Positions 46,056 to 57,696 of a stretch of DNA of 64,000 nucleotides are shown in pieces; positions within the stretch are counted from its first letter, which is position 1; each line of letters starts with the position of its first letter. Under the pieces are notes generated by a model. It was given only the letters and a program-made list of their open reading frames with translations, was not told the origin of the DNA and did not search any database. The translations under genes were made by a program, and so were the position numbers. Source of the DNA: Phyto melanocephala. Its lineage: Eukaryota > Arthropoda > Insecta > Diptera > Rhinophoridae. The stretch is from assembly GCA_941918925.1 (NCBI GenBank), contig OW799236.1:105602562-105666561 (forward strand), given 5' to 3'.

Positions 46056-47314
46056 CACAGTGCACAGTGGTTCAGTAGTAGGACATTGTGGTCAAATGAC
46101 GATGTTTGATGGTGAACGTCAAATTGTAATCTGGCAAGCATAGTTTTAACACACAACTTCATAATGACTACGCGAGTCATGCGTGCTTTTAATCGTCTTT
46201 TTATCTTGCATAAACAACAATTGCAATCAACTGAGTCATACGTGTTGATGAATATGAGTACTGTAAGTACCTTTCATTTAAAAGTGCGTATAAGTATTGA
46301 AGACTTTTCAATAAGTTTGAATGCGTATAAATCAACGAAATAATGAATTATGATTCAAGTTGACTTACTTCATTAGTATTCGTTACAGATTTCTGGTACA
46401 GAGGGTCTTCGTCTCTACGAATAGATTCGTACCACATAAATATTTTCCACATATTTTATTTAGATTTTTAAAAGCGGCAGGCTCGTTCAACAGGTGAAAA
46501 GGAGCTTCATGCACAGAAAAAACTATATGTTCAGCAGCACTTTAGGACACGATTAGGTTTAATTTTCGACAAAGCTCAAAGTGGTTGAATTGGCACATCC
46601 AATCACGGAAATACCGCAAGATCATTTTTTTAAATTCGGATATATCAGCTGAAATAACTGGCTTAGATCAAGCAGTTATTGATCGGTGTCATCTGCAATG
46701 CCTTTCGCCGGGATAAAAAAAATTAGTAGTGTAGAATTTAGAGATTACTCGTTAGGAACCGCGCAAATGATTATTAGTACGTATCCATGGTACAATTTGC
46801 CTGCTTCAGTTCATAAAGTGGATCTGAAGTAGTTGATCACTGTCTACTTTCCATAGGCGAGCTCTCTGAAGAAACCGCTGAATCTTGTAATTAATTATTT
46901 AAGCAATTCAGACGAGACAACACGCGAAAAATGTCTCGTGTTGTCACTAACACTGATCTTTTGCATAGACTTCTTCCAAATTCCGACCCGTTGATTTCTT
47001 CTTTACGTCAATTACCACAAAAGAAAAAGTCTATGCTATCACCTGAGGCTTTTCGTATGTTAAGTTTTTAAAAATAATGTACAAATGTTATATTAAATTG
47101 ACGTTATAAAATTTATTATTTTTTCTTTAATTACTAACTAACATTTTTGGTAAATAAATTATTATAATAATATGTTTACAGACTATATTTATCTTATTTT
47201 ACCCTAATAACCCAAAAATACCGTAAACATAAACATTCATATTAATTTTGATGACTATAGCTGAGTGCACTACATATGACCGCCTTTCTTAGAAACTTGA
47301 ACTACTGTGCAGTG
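46056..47314 (+). mobile_element. Transib (RAG1-like) element remnant
   Basis: Bounded by CACAGTGCACAGTGGTTCAG at the left and the complement of CACTGCACAGTAGTTCAAG at the right. The ends therefore start with the CAC(AG)TG heptamer-like word typical of Transib and RAG signals. The plus strand encodes the C-terminal half of a transposase. GLIFDKAQSG and NHGNTARSFF lie near 46555-46635 (D-G-N-T-A-R-R in the family, N-G-N-F-A-R-R in RAG1), then ISAEITGLDQAVIDRCHLQC and LPASVHKVD. Next comes GELSEETAESCN (46857-46892) with the catalytic Glu region, one TAA, FKQFRRDNTRKMS, TDLLHRLLPNSDPLISSLR, and a stop near 47071. The RNase H front half with both Asp is missing. Superfamily assignment rests on remembered motifs. 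Confidence 0.75.
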
Positions 47315-48957
47315 CAGTCTTTAAAATCTTCTGTTTTTTTACATACATAAATCTGAGTATACAGATATGTATACACATAATAAGATAATTATTTTATTAA
47401 TGAATTTTCTAATACACGTACATAAATTACAACACATATAAACATATTAGTTCTGCTAACATCTTTGTTTATATGTATTTGCATTTATTTAATAATTTTG
47501 GTAACTGCATGATATGCGAATGATTATATCTGTTATTTAGAATTTAATTGTGCTTTTAAAATTTAAATACTAAAAATCAATTTTAGCAATTAGCACTTGC
47601 AATAAATGTTGGATTTTAAACTTTAAGGGTTAGAAAGATACATACACTTTTATTTCAATTCAACTAAATGTTTGGAAATTTTAATACATTTATATACAAA
47701 AAAAAAAGTTACGTTACTGACTAGAGAGATCAAATTTAGACAGTGGGTTCCGCTTTTAATGTATATTTAGATTTACTAAGAAGGGGTTTTTGAAAATTCT
47801 TACTTAAAAGGGAATTAAAAAGGGTAGAATCGGTAATCTTCTATCCGATAAACTAACAATGATACAAATCAACTTGAAAAGGTATTGTAATATACTCAAA
47901 AATTAAGCTGACAGGTGTCTGTCACTTTTTGAATCTTCAACTTTTCTTACTTAACTTTTTTGGTACCACAAAAAGCAAGGAAAAAAATTCAAATTGTGTT
48001 AGTTAATTTGCGAAATAATATTAATGGGCACTTCGGCATTTCTTTTTAAATTTGCATGTATAAGGGTTAACATTGTCCCTCTAAAGACTTAACCAATTTT
48101 AATAGGATTGAGATTGCGTACCTTAAAAACGGTTGAATAAGAAGATAATATAAGATTTACGGCTTCTATATAAGCACTAAACGGTTTAGAAATGGTTAAA
48201 AAATGCTAAATTAATTATTATGCATTAAACTTTGTAAATAAAGATTGCCCTTTCAAGATTATTATTGCCTTTAAACATTTTAAGCACATCGCTAACAGAA
48301 ATCATTATAAGTGTGCATTGCCGGAAATTTCCAAATATCGTCTCCCTTCAAGAACTGCTTTTTGCGAAAAATAGCATCTATTGGGATTAAGGTTCTCAAT
48401 AATTTTGAGTAATTGTTTATCTATCACACTCTTCAAGTATACCTATAATAATTATTAAATTTATTTTATTTTTGCTCTTGTGTAAAAACTTCTACATAGA
48501 CGATAGAATCAATAATTCCTTTTAATGTGGTTCTCTATGAGTTTATTTCAATAAATTATAATTATCGATTAGCAGAATAAAGAGAACGCTCTTAATACAT
48601 TTTAATTTAATACACTGAAGTGGCACAATTTTAGTTGAAAGCTAATTCTAATTAAATGTACTTATTCCCTCTATTTATTACGCACTTTAATCGCTTGCGA
48701 TTGATTTCATTACAGGTCATAAAGGCGAACTAATTACATAAACATAATAGATGAATTAATTACAATTTCAACGTGTTAATTGATATTGTATTTATGTAGG
48801 TCTAAAGGTACATGAAATATATGAGTTTATCAGCATGCCAGTTTTAATATATAAAACAGTTTGTAATGATAATGATGTTCGAAAGGAGATTAGGATAATT
48901 AAATATTTAATATGTAATTGATAAATATCGAAAATATTTAACACAAAATCTAAAAAA
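47315..48957. other. Unassigned intronic A+T-rich stretch
   Basis: I see nothing in it. Confidence 0.4.
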
Positions 48958-48958
48958 A

Positions 48959-49728
48959 AAACAAGTAAGAGTGCTATATTCGGTCGTGCCGAATCTTATA
49001 TACCCTTCACAAAGTGTAGTCATGCAATAACAATTGTTTGTATCACCTTTCATCTCATTAATATGAAATACGTACATTCATACATATAAAAAACTTACAT
49101 ATATAAATACACCCTATAGTAAAATTATAAATTGAGTTTACGTACATATGTATAAATGTTTAAAAAAAATAATAATAAAAAATGAATAAATAAAAAAAAA
49201 TAAGTAAAAAAAAATAAAATAAAAATATATATAAAAAAAATAAAAATTTAAAAGAAAAATTTTAATAAAAATTTTTAAAAAAAATTTGTTTGATTGAGCT
49301 GCGATTCGATGCAACGTCCATTCTGACCAGTATACGTTTGTATGTATGTATCTATGTGTGTATGTATTTATGTATGTATCTATTTATCTACGAGGTGGTT
49401 GTGGTTTTTTCCTCATATCTCAGTTGTTTATGTACCGATTTTTCTGATTTTCAATACTGATCTGCTTTTGAATATTTTTAATATTTTAATACCTCACGCG
49501 GGTACAGGCGATGTCGGGGGGCTTCAAAAGGTTGATTTCAACATACACACGGACAGACGGTCAGATGAACAGACGGACAGACTGACAATGCTTAATTGAA
49601 TCCTATATTTATAAGCTTTCAGAAAATATATATATGGGGTCGGAAATGAAAATTGTAGAAATTTCACACGGAATGACAAACCTAAATATATATGTATACC
49701 ATTTTTCACTTTTGTGTGAAGGGTATAA
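48959..49728 (-). mobile_element. Family-1 interspersed repeat, short type
   Basis: AACAAGTAAGAGTGCTATAT with the hairpin TTCGGTCGTGCCGAA and CCCTTCACAAAGTGTAG at one end. Then an A/T tract, GAGCTGCGATTCGATGC, CACACGGACAGACGG and ACAGACGGACAGACTG follow. It ends GGGTCGGAAATGAAAATTGT and GTGAAGGGTATA at the other end. Full-length; it lacks the 288-bp units. Confidence 0.9.
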
Positions 49729-50700
49729 CAAAAACGCAATAATTAAGAAGTAGATTGTGTTTTAAAAAAATTTCTCTAATTTATTGTTTATGTGAGGAAA
49801 GTCGTCAGTAGCAGAAGAAATCTCTCACTAAGTAAAACCAATCTCACACCCATACAAATAAAATATCACTTAACAACAACAACAAAAGCAACAAAACATC
49901 TTTGTAAATATTTCATGTCAGACAGACAGACAAAGAATATACAAAAATAATTAACTGACAGGTAAACACGTTATATGACAGATGTGAAGAAAAACACTTT
50001 TTTTATAAAAGGCACACGATTTAGACAACAACATTTTTATTGTAACGCGCACAATTACACACACACACACACACACACACACGCATTCAAAATATATTAT
50101 ACACTCTCCTTGTAAATAAACTTCCTTGAGTAGAGATAAGATTAAGAAACATACAGACATTGAGAACAGACAATCCATCAGTCAGTCAGCAGCCAGTCGA
50201 AAAGGGAGTGATAAAAACATGTTTCTGTTTGATTTATTATTCATTACAAAGTAGAAATTATGACGAGATATACAAATTTACGTTTTTTTTTAATTATGCA
50301 TGTGTTTAGTTTTTTTTATAAACAATATTTAGCTTTCGACGTTTTCCAAGGTTCAGGAAGGCAGACACACATACACACGTACGTATGTAAATATTAATAA
50401 AAAATGATGGCTTGAACTAAAGTTTAGTTCCCTAGTGAAATAAAACTTTAACAAAGTTCTTAATTATAAGTATTTCTCTAGAGGTTTTTTGTCTAATTTA
50501 TCATTAGCTCACAGTTCGTAATTAGTTTTTAACATTTTTATAACATATTGAAATTTTTAAATGAAATTTGTTAGATGAAACTTTTATAAAAACATACATA
50601 TATACACTATTATATAATTAAGCAAAATAAATAAAAATTTCTGTGAAACTTTTCCATAGTGAATTTTTTTAATAAATGCAATTTGATTTTTATATATTTA
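49729..50700. other. Unassigned, with a CA microsatellite
   Basis: A (CA)n run lies at about 50055-50092. The frame 49951-50178 is partly its translation. Nothing else is seen. Confidence 0.4.
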
Positions 50701-50791
50701 CTGCCGTATTCATAAAAAGTATTTTATGTTTATTGAAGGTTTATTTGAAAGGCCTTTAATAAACCTAAAGTATTTTTTATGAATCAGGCAG
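50701..50791. mobile_element. Short foldback MITE related to F1
   Basis: CTGCCGTATTCATAAAAAGT and the right-hand complement ending GAATCAGGCAG. Inner words TTTATTGAAGG and CCTTTAATAAA match family F1. It is 91 bp, shorter than the 115-bp copies. Confidence 0.75.
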
Positions 50792-50939
50792 TAAGTTTTT
50801 ATTGCGGAGTATACGCACTTTAGAAATCAATGAATATAATAAAATATTTTGTAATATAAAATTCCCCTTAAAGTACTCAAAAGTGGTGATTATAATACGG
50901 AAGACAAAGATCGGACAAAGATTGCAGGAATAATCCCAT

Positions 50940-51550
50940 CAAAAGATTGTTGTTAAACTGAATATGAGTTTGCAAATTTATTTATCGCTACTTTGTGACA
51001 ATTTCAAAACGCTTGCGAGCAATAGGATTCATTCGAAAGCATTGATATTAGGCACCATACAAATAAAAACCAAGAGACCTTAGACTCTATTTTGTATGTT
51101 CGAATTTCTGCTTCAAGCTTTAAAAAAAATAATTTTTGCACTGAATCAGTACTACCGATGAAATCAATCTATCACCATAATGAGGTGGTTCGTATGTACA
51201 CCCCGGCCAACCAACTGATTCGACATCAAATATCCAAACGCCCAAAATATGCAACCAGACATGAAACCGTTCTATTCCATAATGACAACGTTTGGCCACA
51301 TATTGTAATACCTGTTACAAACTGTTTTAGAAGTTTTACCTCTACAAACTTATATTTGTTTTTTTTTTTAATGGAGAACACTATCACTAGGATACATTTC
51401 ACTACAGAATAGGGTAAATATTCGATTAAGAGAACGAATCAATTTTTCCTCAAAAGATTAGCAGTTATTTTGGCTTGGAATCTATATGTTGCCAGACAGA
51501 TGGGAGAAGATCATGTCCTATACTTAGGACAAATTTATATTGCACAATAA
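50940..51550 (+). mobile_element. Mariner transposase fragment (classical HDN type)
   Basis: Plus-strand frame 51092-51412 reads TPANQLIRHQISKRPKYATR, HETVLFHNDNVWPHI (the H-D-N-A-R-P-H block with the second catalytic Asp) and IPVTNCFRSF. After a poly-T interruption comes MENTITRIHFTTE, and in shifted frames NQFFLKRLAVI and RQMGEDHV near the C-terminus. The third Asp block (S-P-D-L-A-P-S-D-Y) is missing. It belongs to a different mariner lineage from those at 2936, 7860 and 40330. Lies in the transporter intron. Confidence 0.8.
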
Positions 51551-53186
51551 AAAACTTTAAAAAACTCCTTAATTTTTAAGTTACATACCCAATATTTTAT
51601 TTTTAATTAAAATTTATTTACAAAATTTTCAAAACAAAATTTTTGGGTTACAGAGAATTTGCCAAAAAAAACTTCAAATATTTCTCGTCTCTTTTTTCTG
51701 AAATCAAGTTTACATATGGCATTAGTAGGTGCAGTTTGGGGAAGTTTAGGATGTGACAATCTCATCTAGTAGCGAGATATGGAGGGCAATTTGAAGACTT
51801 ATCATTAATATGCCTTTATCGTTTAGAGCATAGGTGCCCATTTTATCAAACAATTATTTATAAATCCACCTCTTTTAATTTTTGGCTTTTTAATTTAGTC
51901 GTTCGTCGTGAGATAGTGACGAGCGGACATAGCGCCTGTGTTGATATCCATTCAAACACAGTGCGTAAAAAAATTATAGTGGAATTAGAAAAATATTTTA
52001 TTTTTAAAAAGTCAAATTTAAAACTCCAAATTTTATTGAAAATTTTCCATTTTAACAAGTAAAAAAATAATAAATTTACTGCATTTTCATTGGTTTTTTA
52101 CATCGAAAACAATTTCTTGTATTAAATTTTATTGGAAATCTTTATGTATATTTTTTCTTTTAACTAAAAATAGCAAACTCAGTGTGATTTGTAATATTTT
52201 ACATTTTAAAAAACCAAAACAGTTTTTTGTGAATAAATTTTGAAAACAATCTGTGAGCTTATTTTTTCAAAGCACTGTCCTTTAAAGTTCTCTCGTCAAT
52301 ACGGCTGCAAAACATTTTTGGGCATCTACGGTTTAGAGCACAAGAGTTATATAAGCACTTCACTGTCTTAGAGCAAATATTAAAATTCCTTTTTCACATA
52401 GACCAGGTGGATAAACGTAACCTTTATGGTAGTACTAACCCTTCGAAAAACGTTATTACTAAATAGCACTTCTTGAATCGCTAACTTAGTGCCTAACTTC
52501 TTCTCAAAACATATTTAGGATTCTTGATTTGTATATGCGCTGTCCCATTCTTTTGCTATTAAAAAGCTCTAATTTCATTCCTACCAGAAATAGCTTAATC
52601 ATGACTTTCCCTTACGCACTGCTGAAAAAGATAGCAGCCGGTAAGGGAGAAATGTAAAGAAAAACTTATTAAAAAAATAAATTTGTTTTATTTTGTAGGG
52701 CTGAAATAATAACCAGTACAAAATACATCCTTTTTGTGCTTTTGTATGCAAACAATTTAAATATTTCCATAGATGAAATAAGGTGGGGAAATAAAGTCTT
52801 TACTGTTCAAAAAATTTCGAAAATTTTTTTGTTAGGAACTTTAAACATTGAACAAGCGCAGCTGGTACAGTAGTTAAATAATAGAGTGTGTTAAGTGTAC
52901 ATCAGATTATGTTTGATAACAACAAGGTTCATAACAAAAAGTGTAACAATAAATATTATATCGTATAAGCTTAATCTATCGTGTTAGAAATCAATAAATT
53001 GCGCTGAACTTTAATATCGTGAGTTTTTAGTGCTATTTTTTTGCAATAAAAAAAACACGGGTTTATGTAAAGAAAGTAAACCTACTTTTATAAAAGTTAT
53101 AGACTTAACATCCTTAAAACAAAAATTTATTTTTCGTAGTATAGTTTTAGGGGTTTAATATAAAAGTATTTATAGTTTTTTCTTAC
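51551..53186. other. Unassigned intronic stretch
   Basis: A/T-rich. GTAAGGGAGAAATGTAAA at 52641-52658 is repeated at 62766-62783. No exon or element ends are seen. Confidence 0.35.
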
Positions 53187-53309
53187 CTGTGATAGGTGGA
53201 CTTAAGAATGTCGTAAAAGGCAGGGCTAAATAAATAATGGCAATTTCCTCTACTGTTAAACCAATCGATTGCATGTGTATGGTCAAGTAGGGCAGCAATG
53301 AAGAAGTAG
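53187..53309 (-). CDS. MFS transporter, upstream coding exon (41 residues)
   Basis: A 123-nt internal exon of a host gene. On the minus strand the acceptor TTCTTTTTCAG ends at 53310 and the donor ACAG|GTAAGA has GT at 53186-53185. It starts with two bases of a split codon (phase 1) and reads TSSLLPYLTIHMQSIGLTVE, then EIAIIYLALPFTTFLSPPIT, ending with the first base of a Gly codon that is completed by the exon at 41850-42013. The residues form an extracellular-facing stretch and a transmembrane helix leading into the MFS motif-A loop. G-L-T-V-E-E-I-A-I-I-Y and F-L-S-P-P-I-T-G are wording of the MFS_1-like/MFSD6-type group. An upstream exon must exist, but none was found in 53310-64000. Confidence 0.85.
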
Positions 53310-54758
53310 CTGAAAAAGAAGACAAATTTAAATTATTTTAAGATAATATTGAAAAAAAACTACTAAAATGGAAGAAAAATTTATTTAGCTGCTTAAATAT
53401 GGAAACATAATACTTGGAAAAATTATTAACACCAGATTTTTGCTATATAAATTTAAATAAAAGATCTATAAGATCGTCAATTTGGAATACGAAACATTAA
53501 TCTTAGGAAATTTTATCTAACTTTTTGTTTGTGTAAAAAGTCTATCTTCAAATTAATACAGAATGAATCGACTTCAAATACTGTAAATATAGGATTTTTA
53601 TCAGTGAATTTAAGCTTAAAACCTTTCCCCATCCCTTTTGATGATTATATTAGTGCCGGCGACTTGTTAGTAAAATAACTTCAATTAACAAAGCTATAAC
53701 CATTACTTTGAAACGTGTCCTTGCTTTTTGGGTTATGCAGGACATGTAAGTATTTAATTACGTAAATAATACAAGCACATACAAACACTCGCACCTAAAC
53801 TCATACTAAAATAAACCTTTAGGGCACCTGCAAACATTTATTTTAACATTAACAAACTTATACAAGTAAACATGTACACCATCCATACCTTTGCACAAGC
53901 GATCATACAACCACACATATATCTTGCCATTAGTAATTATTACGCTAAAGGATAACAGCTACAACAACATTATAATTTAAACGAAACTAGTGTTGCCATT
54001 TAAATGATTAAATTATACCGGATACGTACATATCTCTGTGTAGGTATATTGAACTAAATGAATAGTATTTATATACGAGTTGAAAAAATAATTATAAATA
54101 ACAACACTTATGAGCATGTAGGGGAAAAATTATATTGCAATTCTTTACGCATTTATTTTTATATTTATAAATATATTTTTTATACAAATAATAATACAAA
54201 TATAAAATACTTAAGGCTGTTTTCGTTTGCGTATTAATATTCTCTACATAAATACAGTTTTTTTAAAGAGATAAAAAATATGTACTTGCACAAACACATT
54301 TATGCAAATAAGTTAAAATATTCGTTGCAGTTTGAGTACACAAACCAAATTAAATAAAATATAATCACCCGACAAGGCCATTTAGTGCAAAACAGCGAAA
54401 AAATATAAAAATATAAATATAAGCGAGAAAAATAAAAAAAATATAAATTGTAGAAGAACGCCATTCACAGGGTAACAATTTAAATATGAGAATTATTATT
54501 AAATATGGCACCATTAGTTGGCACTGAAACGCTGAGTGCGAGCCAAGGCCATTAAAAAAATCATTCTGTATTATATTAAAATAATTATAATTTGTGATTA
54601 ATTTTTAACACTTTTACGCCTTTACTATATTTTCGAAGCCTTTCATTTAAAAGTTTTAAAAATAATTGTTTAGCTATAGTGTGTCGTTTCGGCAGTCTGA
54701 AAAATGCTGAATCGTTCTCTGTCGGAGACTCTGATCTATAATTTGATAGTTATATTAA
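53310..54758. other. Upstream intron DNA of the transporter gene
   Basis: A/T-rich, with ATAC/ACATA simple sequence. No further exon is recognised. Confidence 0.45.
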
Positions 54759-54759
54759 A

Positions 54760-55396
54760 AACAAGTAAGAGTGCTATATTCGGCCGTTCCGAATCTTATA
54801 TACCCTTCACAACGAGTAGTCATTCAATCACAATTGTTTGTATCCCCATTCATCTCATATGAAATACGTACATATATATAAAACACATACATATATGAAA
54901 ACATCCCATTGCAAAATTATAAATTGAGTTTACGTTTCCAAAAAAAGAAATTAAAAAAAAAAAATATTAAAAACAAAAAAAAAATAATAAAAAAATATTA
55001 AAAACCGTAAAAAAAATTACAAAAAAAAATATTTAAAAAATTAAAAAAAAAAAATTAAAAGAAAAATTAAAAAAATATATATAAAATATATTAAAAAAAA
55101 ATATAATAATAATACAAATAATATATCAAATAAAAAAAAATTGTTTTGGCTCAGCTGGAATTCGATGCCACGTTTACTCTAACCAGTATATATGTATGTT
55201 GTTATCTCAGAAAGTTATGGGGCGATTGTGCTGCAAACACACGGATAGACGGGCAGACGGACGGGCTTAATGGATTCCTCTATTCATAAGCTTTCAGAAA
55301 ATATATACTTTATGAGGTCGGAAATGAAAATTGTAGAAATTACAAACGGAATGACAAAGCAATAATACCCTTGTGCACCACAAGTGAAGGGTATAA
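54760..55396 (-). mobile_element. Family-1 interspersed repeat, short type
   Basis: AACAAGTAAGAGTGCTATAT and TTCGGCCGTTCCGAA at one end, then a long A-rich tract. GGCTCAGCTGGAATTCGATG, CACACGGATAGACGGGCAG, GAGGTCGGAAATGAAAATTG and AGTGAAGGGTATA follow at the other end. Confidence 0.88.
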
Positions 55397-56199
55397 AGAT
55401 ATATTTTGTATAGTTAGACATATCCCTATCATATATATTTGCTAGACAAAGACAGAAATTTTGGTTTAAAAAAAGTGTAGTCTTAATAAATAAATCAAGA
55501 AGGATTTTCTTTCTGTTTGTAAATTTCGCGATGATAAACATCTATAAACTCGCTTCTACTCATTCGTTAAATATTTCAGAAGCGTTATCTACAATGACAG
55601 TAGAATTCGGGAATTATTATCAGTATACATTGCGGCATTGGAAAGCCATTTACCAGTATAGTAGCTACACTTGCCCATTTCTCAAAATGTATCCTAACGA
55701 CCTGAACTTGCAGACAGCGATTTATGTAAGAATTATCACAGGGTGAAAGAGAAAATAAAAATTTCTCATGGCCTCAAGCGGACAATTGTCAAGTAACTAA
55801 CATTGTCAATTAGCCACTATTAGAGGTAATGGCTAGTTTCTTTTGATATACTCATATTTCGTACAAAAAATAATTTACTGTATTTGCTACTTTAGCTTTA
55901 CCTAATCTTACCTCATTTTACTTCCTTCTTCCCAATAGTTTTCATATACTGAAGCAGCGAACTCAAAAGATCCACGTTTACTATGTAAACCTTTTTAGCC
56001 AAAACTTCGCAAAAAAATTAAGTTTTGTAAAATAGTAGCCAAGTGGATTCTAACAAGTCTTATAGCTAAGCGAATGGCTTAGACTAAAACGATTTTTCTT
56101 TCTATTATATATCATATTGAGTTCATTTAATGTAGAAGGTAATTTCTTGTAGGTTTATACTAAAGGATCAAAATATCCTTTTCTTAAACACTGGGGTAT
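55397..56199. other. Unassigned stretch
   Basis: The frame 55531-55746 shows no motif. Nothing nameable. Confidence 0.35.
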
Positions 56200-56850
56200 T
56201 TTTTTGAGGCTGCCGACCTTTTGTATCATTTTGGTAAACTGTCTAAGATACTGCAGGATGTATTTGGACTTAAAACGTTTTTGTATCATGGTCGATAGTT
56301 AGGCTGCAGTCATACCTCTAACGGAATTTTTCATAACATCCATTTTAAATTTGGAATAAGAATAAGAATAACGAGATGACAAGATATTCCGCTGTTAAGC
56401 TAACTCACACAAAAATTTTAGACAATCTCTCAGCGAAGAATTTAACAACACATACTTGAGCATTATTGGATGCCTTTCGAACAAGGGCACTTGTCCAAAC
56501 TACAAAAACTGGTCAATGCTCTAAGTCTAAGGAGTGTATGTAGAAAAATAAATTATCTGTTCAGTGTCTAGTGTAGCAGAAGTCACAATAAAGTATAGAT
56601 TTAAATAGTTCAACATCTTATTTGTCATTGTCCAGCTCTAGGATTATAGTCCTATATTCTGAAGGGAGCTTTCTGTCCGAATTTGAACGAATACAAAGCT
56701 TTTTTTTTCAAAGTAGAGGTGAGACATCTTATGTACAAAGTGGCCAATTATTGCCTCAGTTGTGGTAGTCTTCTCGTCATCAGCCTCAGCTGGTAAAAGC
56801 CAATTATAAATCAAGGAACACTTAAAAGTAATTTAGTAAAATTTAAACTT
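56200..56850 (+). mobile_element. Probable non-LTR retrotransposon 3' remnant
   Basis: Near 56620-56760 the plus strand reads HCPALGL-type and GAFCPNLNE / SEFERIQ sequence, resembling the C-terminal H-C-P-A-L-(G/A) block of R1-like ORF2, with upstream AFRTRALVQTTKTGQ. Heavily decayed; weak evidence. Confidence 0.35.
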
Positions 56851-56907
56851 CCTTTAGAAAGAAATAATAATGATGTAATCCAAATAAAGTGTGATTTAAT
56901 ATTTCTT

Positions 56908-57452
56908 AAGTATATATTTTCTAAAAGCTTATGAACAAGGGAGGCAATTTAGCATCGTCCGACTGTCAGTCGGTCCGTATTTATGTTGAAATTAACTTCT
57001 TGAATCCCTCACACATTTCCAAGACCCGTGTAAGGTACCCAAATATCAGAAATATTCGTGAGCAGATCAATATTGAAAATCAAAAATTGCCTTATAAACA
57101 ACTGAGATATGATGAAAAAACCTAGACCACCTCGTCTCTTCACACCAATACAAACTGGATGAATGTAGGTTGGAATCCCAGTTGAAACAAAAAAATTTTT
57201 TATTTTTTTATATTTTTTTTAATTATTTAATTTTTTTTTAACATACATCCATAAACTCAATTTATAATTTTACAATGGGATGTTTTTAAGCGGAAAAAGT
57301 CATTATAAAGATAATGAAACATATATATGTATGTATGAACGTATTTCATATTAATGAGATGAATGGTGATACAAACAATTGTTATTGCGTGACTACACGT
57401 TGTGAAGGGTATATAAGATTCGGCACGGACAACTATTACACTCTAACTTGTT
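56908..57452 (+). mobile_element. Family-1 interspersed repeat, 5'-truncated
   Basis: Begins inside the element at TATATTTTCTAAAAGCTTAT. It has GTCAGTCGGTCCG, a GGAATCCCAGTTGAAAC block and an A/T tract. It ends GAAGGGTATATAAGATTCGG with a mutated hairpin (GCACGGACAAC) and ACTCTAACTTGTT. Confidence 0.82.
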
Positions 57453-57521
57453 TTAACTCAATTACCTTAGAAAAACTTCTTTTTTAAGGTATGTTTTTAA
57501 AGTAGTACCATTTCTTAATAT

Positions 57522-57696
57522 TTGGTGTATTCACAAGAAGTTCTAAATGTCATATTGCAATAATGTTGGTTTTTCCCAAAACTTAAAAAAATAATGAAAA
57601 CTATAGTACAGTTTAATGTACTAAATCGTTTTAAAAATTTTGAAAAATTATGACCATATAACAATACGATAGTTAACGCACCTTTTGAATTCACCA
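57522..57696. mobile_element. Foldback MITE, family F2 (175 bp)
   Basis: TTGGTGTATTCACAAG at the left and CTTTTGAATTCACCAA at the right. Inner arms (ATGTCATATTGCAATA, TATAACAATACGATAG) match the copy at 43522-43691. Confidence 0.78.

Larger units (their letters stand above)
42014..53186 (-). other. 11,173-bp phase-1 intron of the transporter gene, packed with transposons
   Basis: GT at 53186-53185 and AG at 42015-42014 on the minus strand. It holds a Helitron, two foldback elements, a Transib remnant, a family-1 repeat and a mariner fragment. That these two exons are spliced together is inferred from phase (1 + 164 = 165 nt) and from the continuous protein motif across the junction. Confidence 0.8.

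Noticed and set aside
52608..52658. TTTCCCTTAC ... GTAAGGGAGAAA as MITE ends
   Set aside because: Only about 10 bp of inverted repeat and no target duplication; too short to call.
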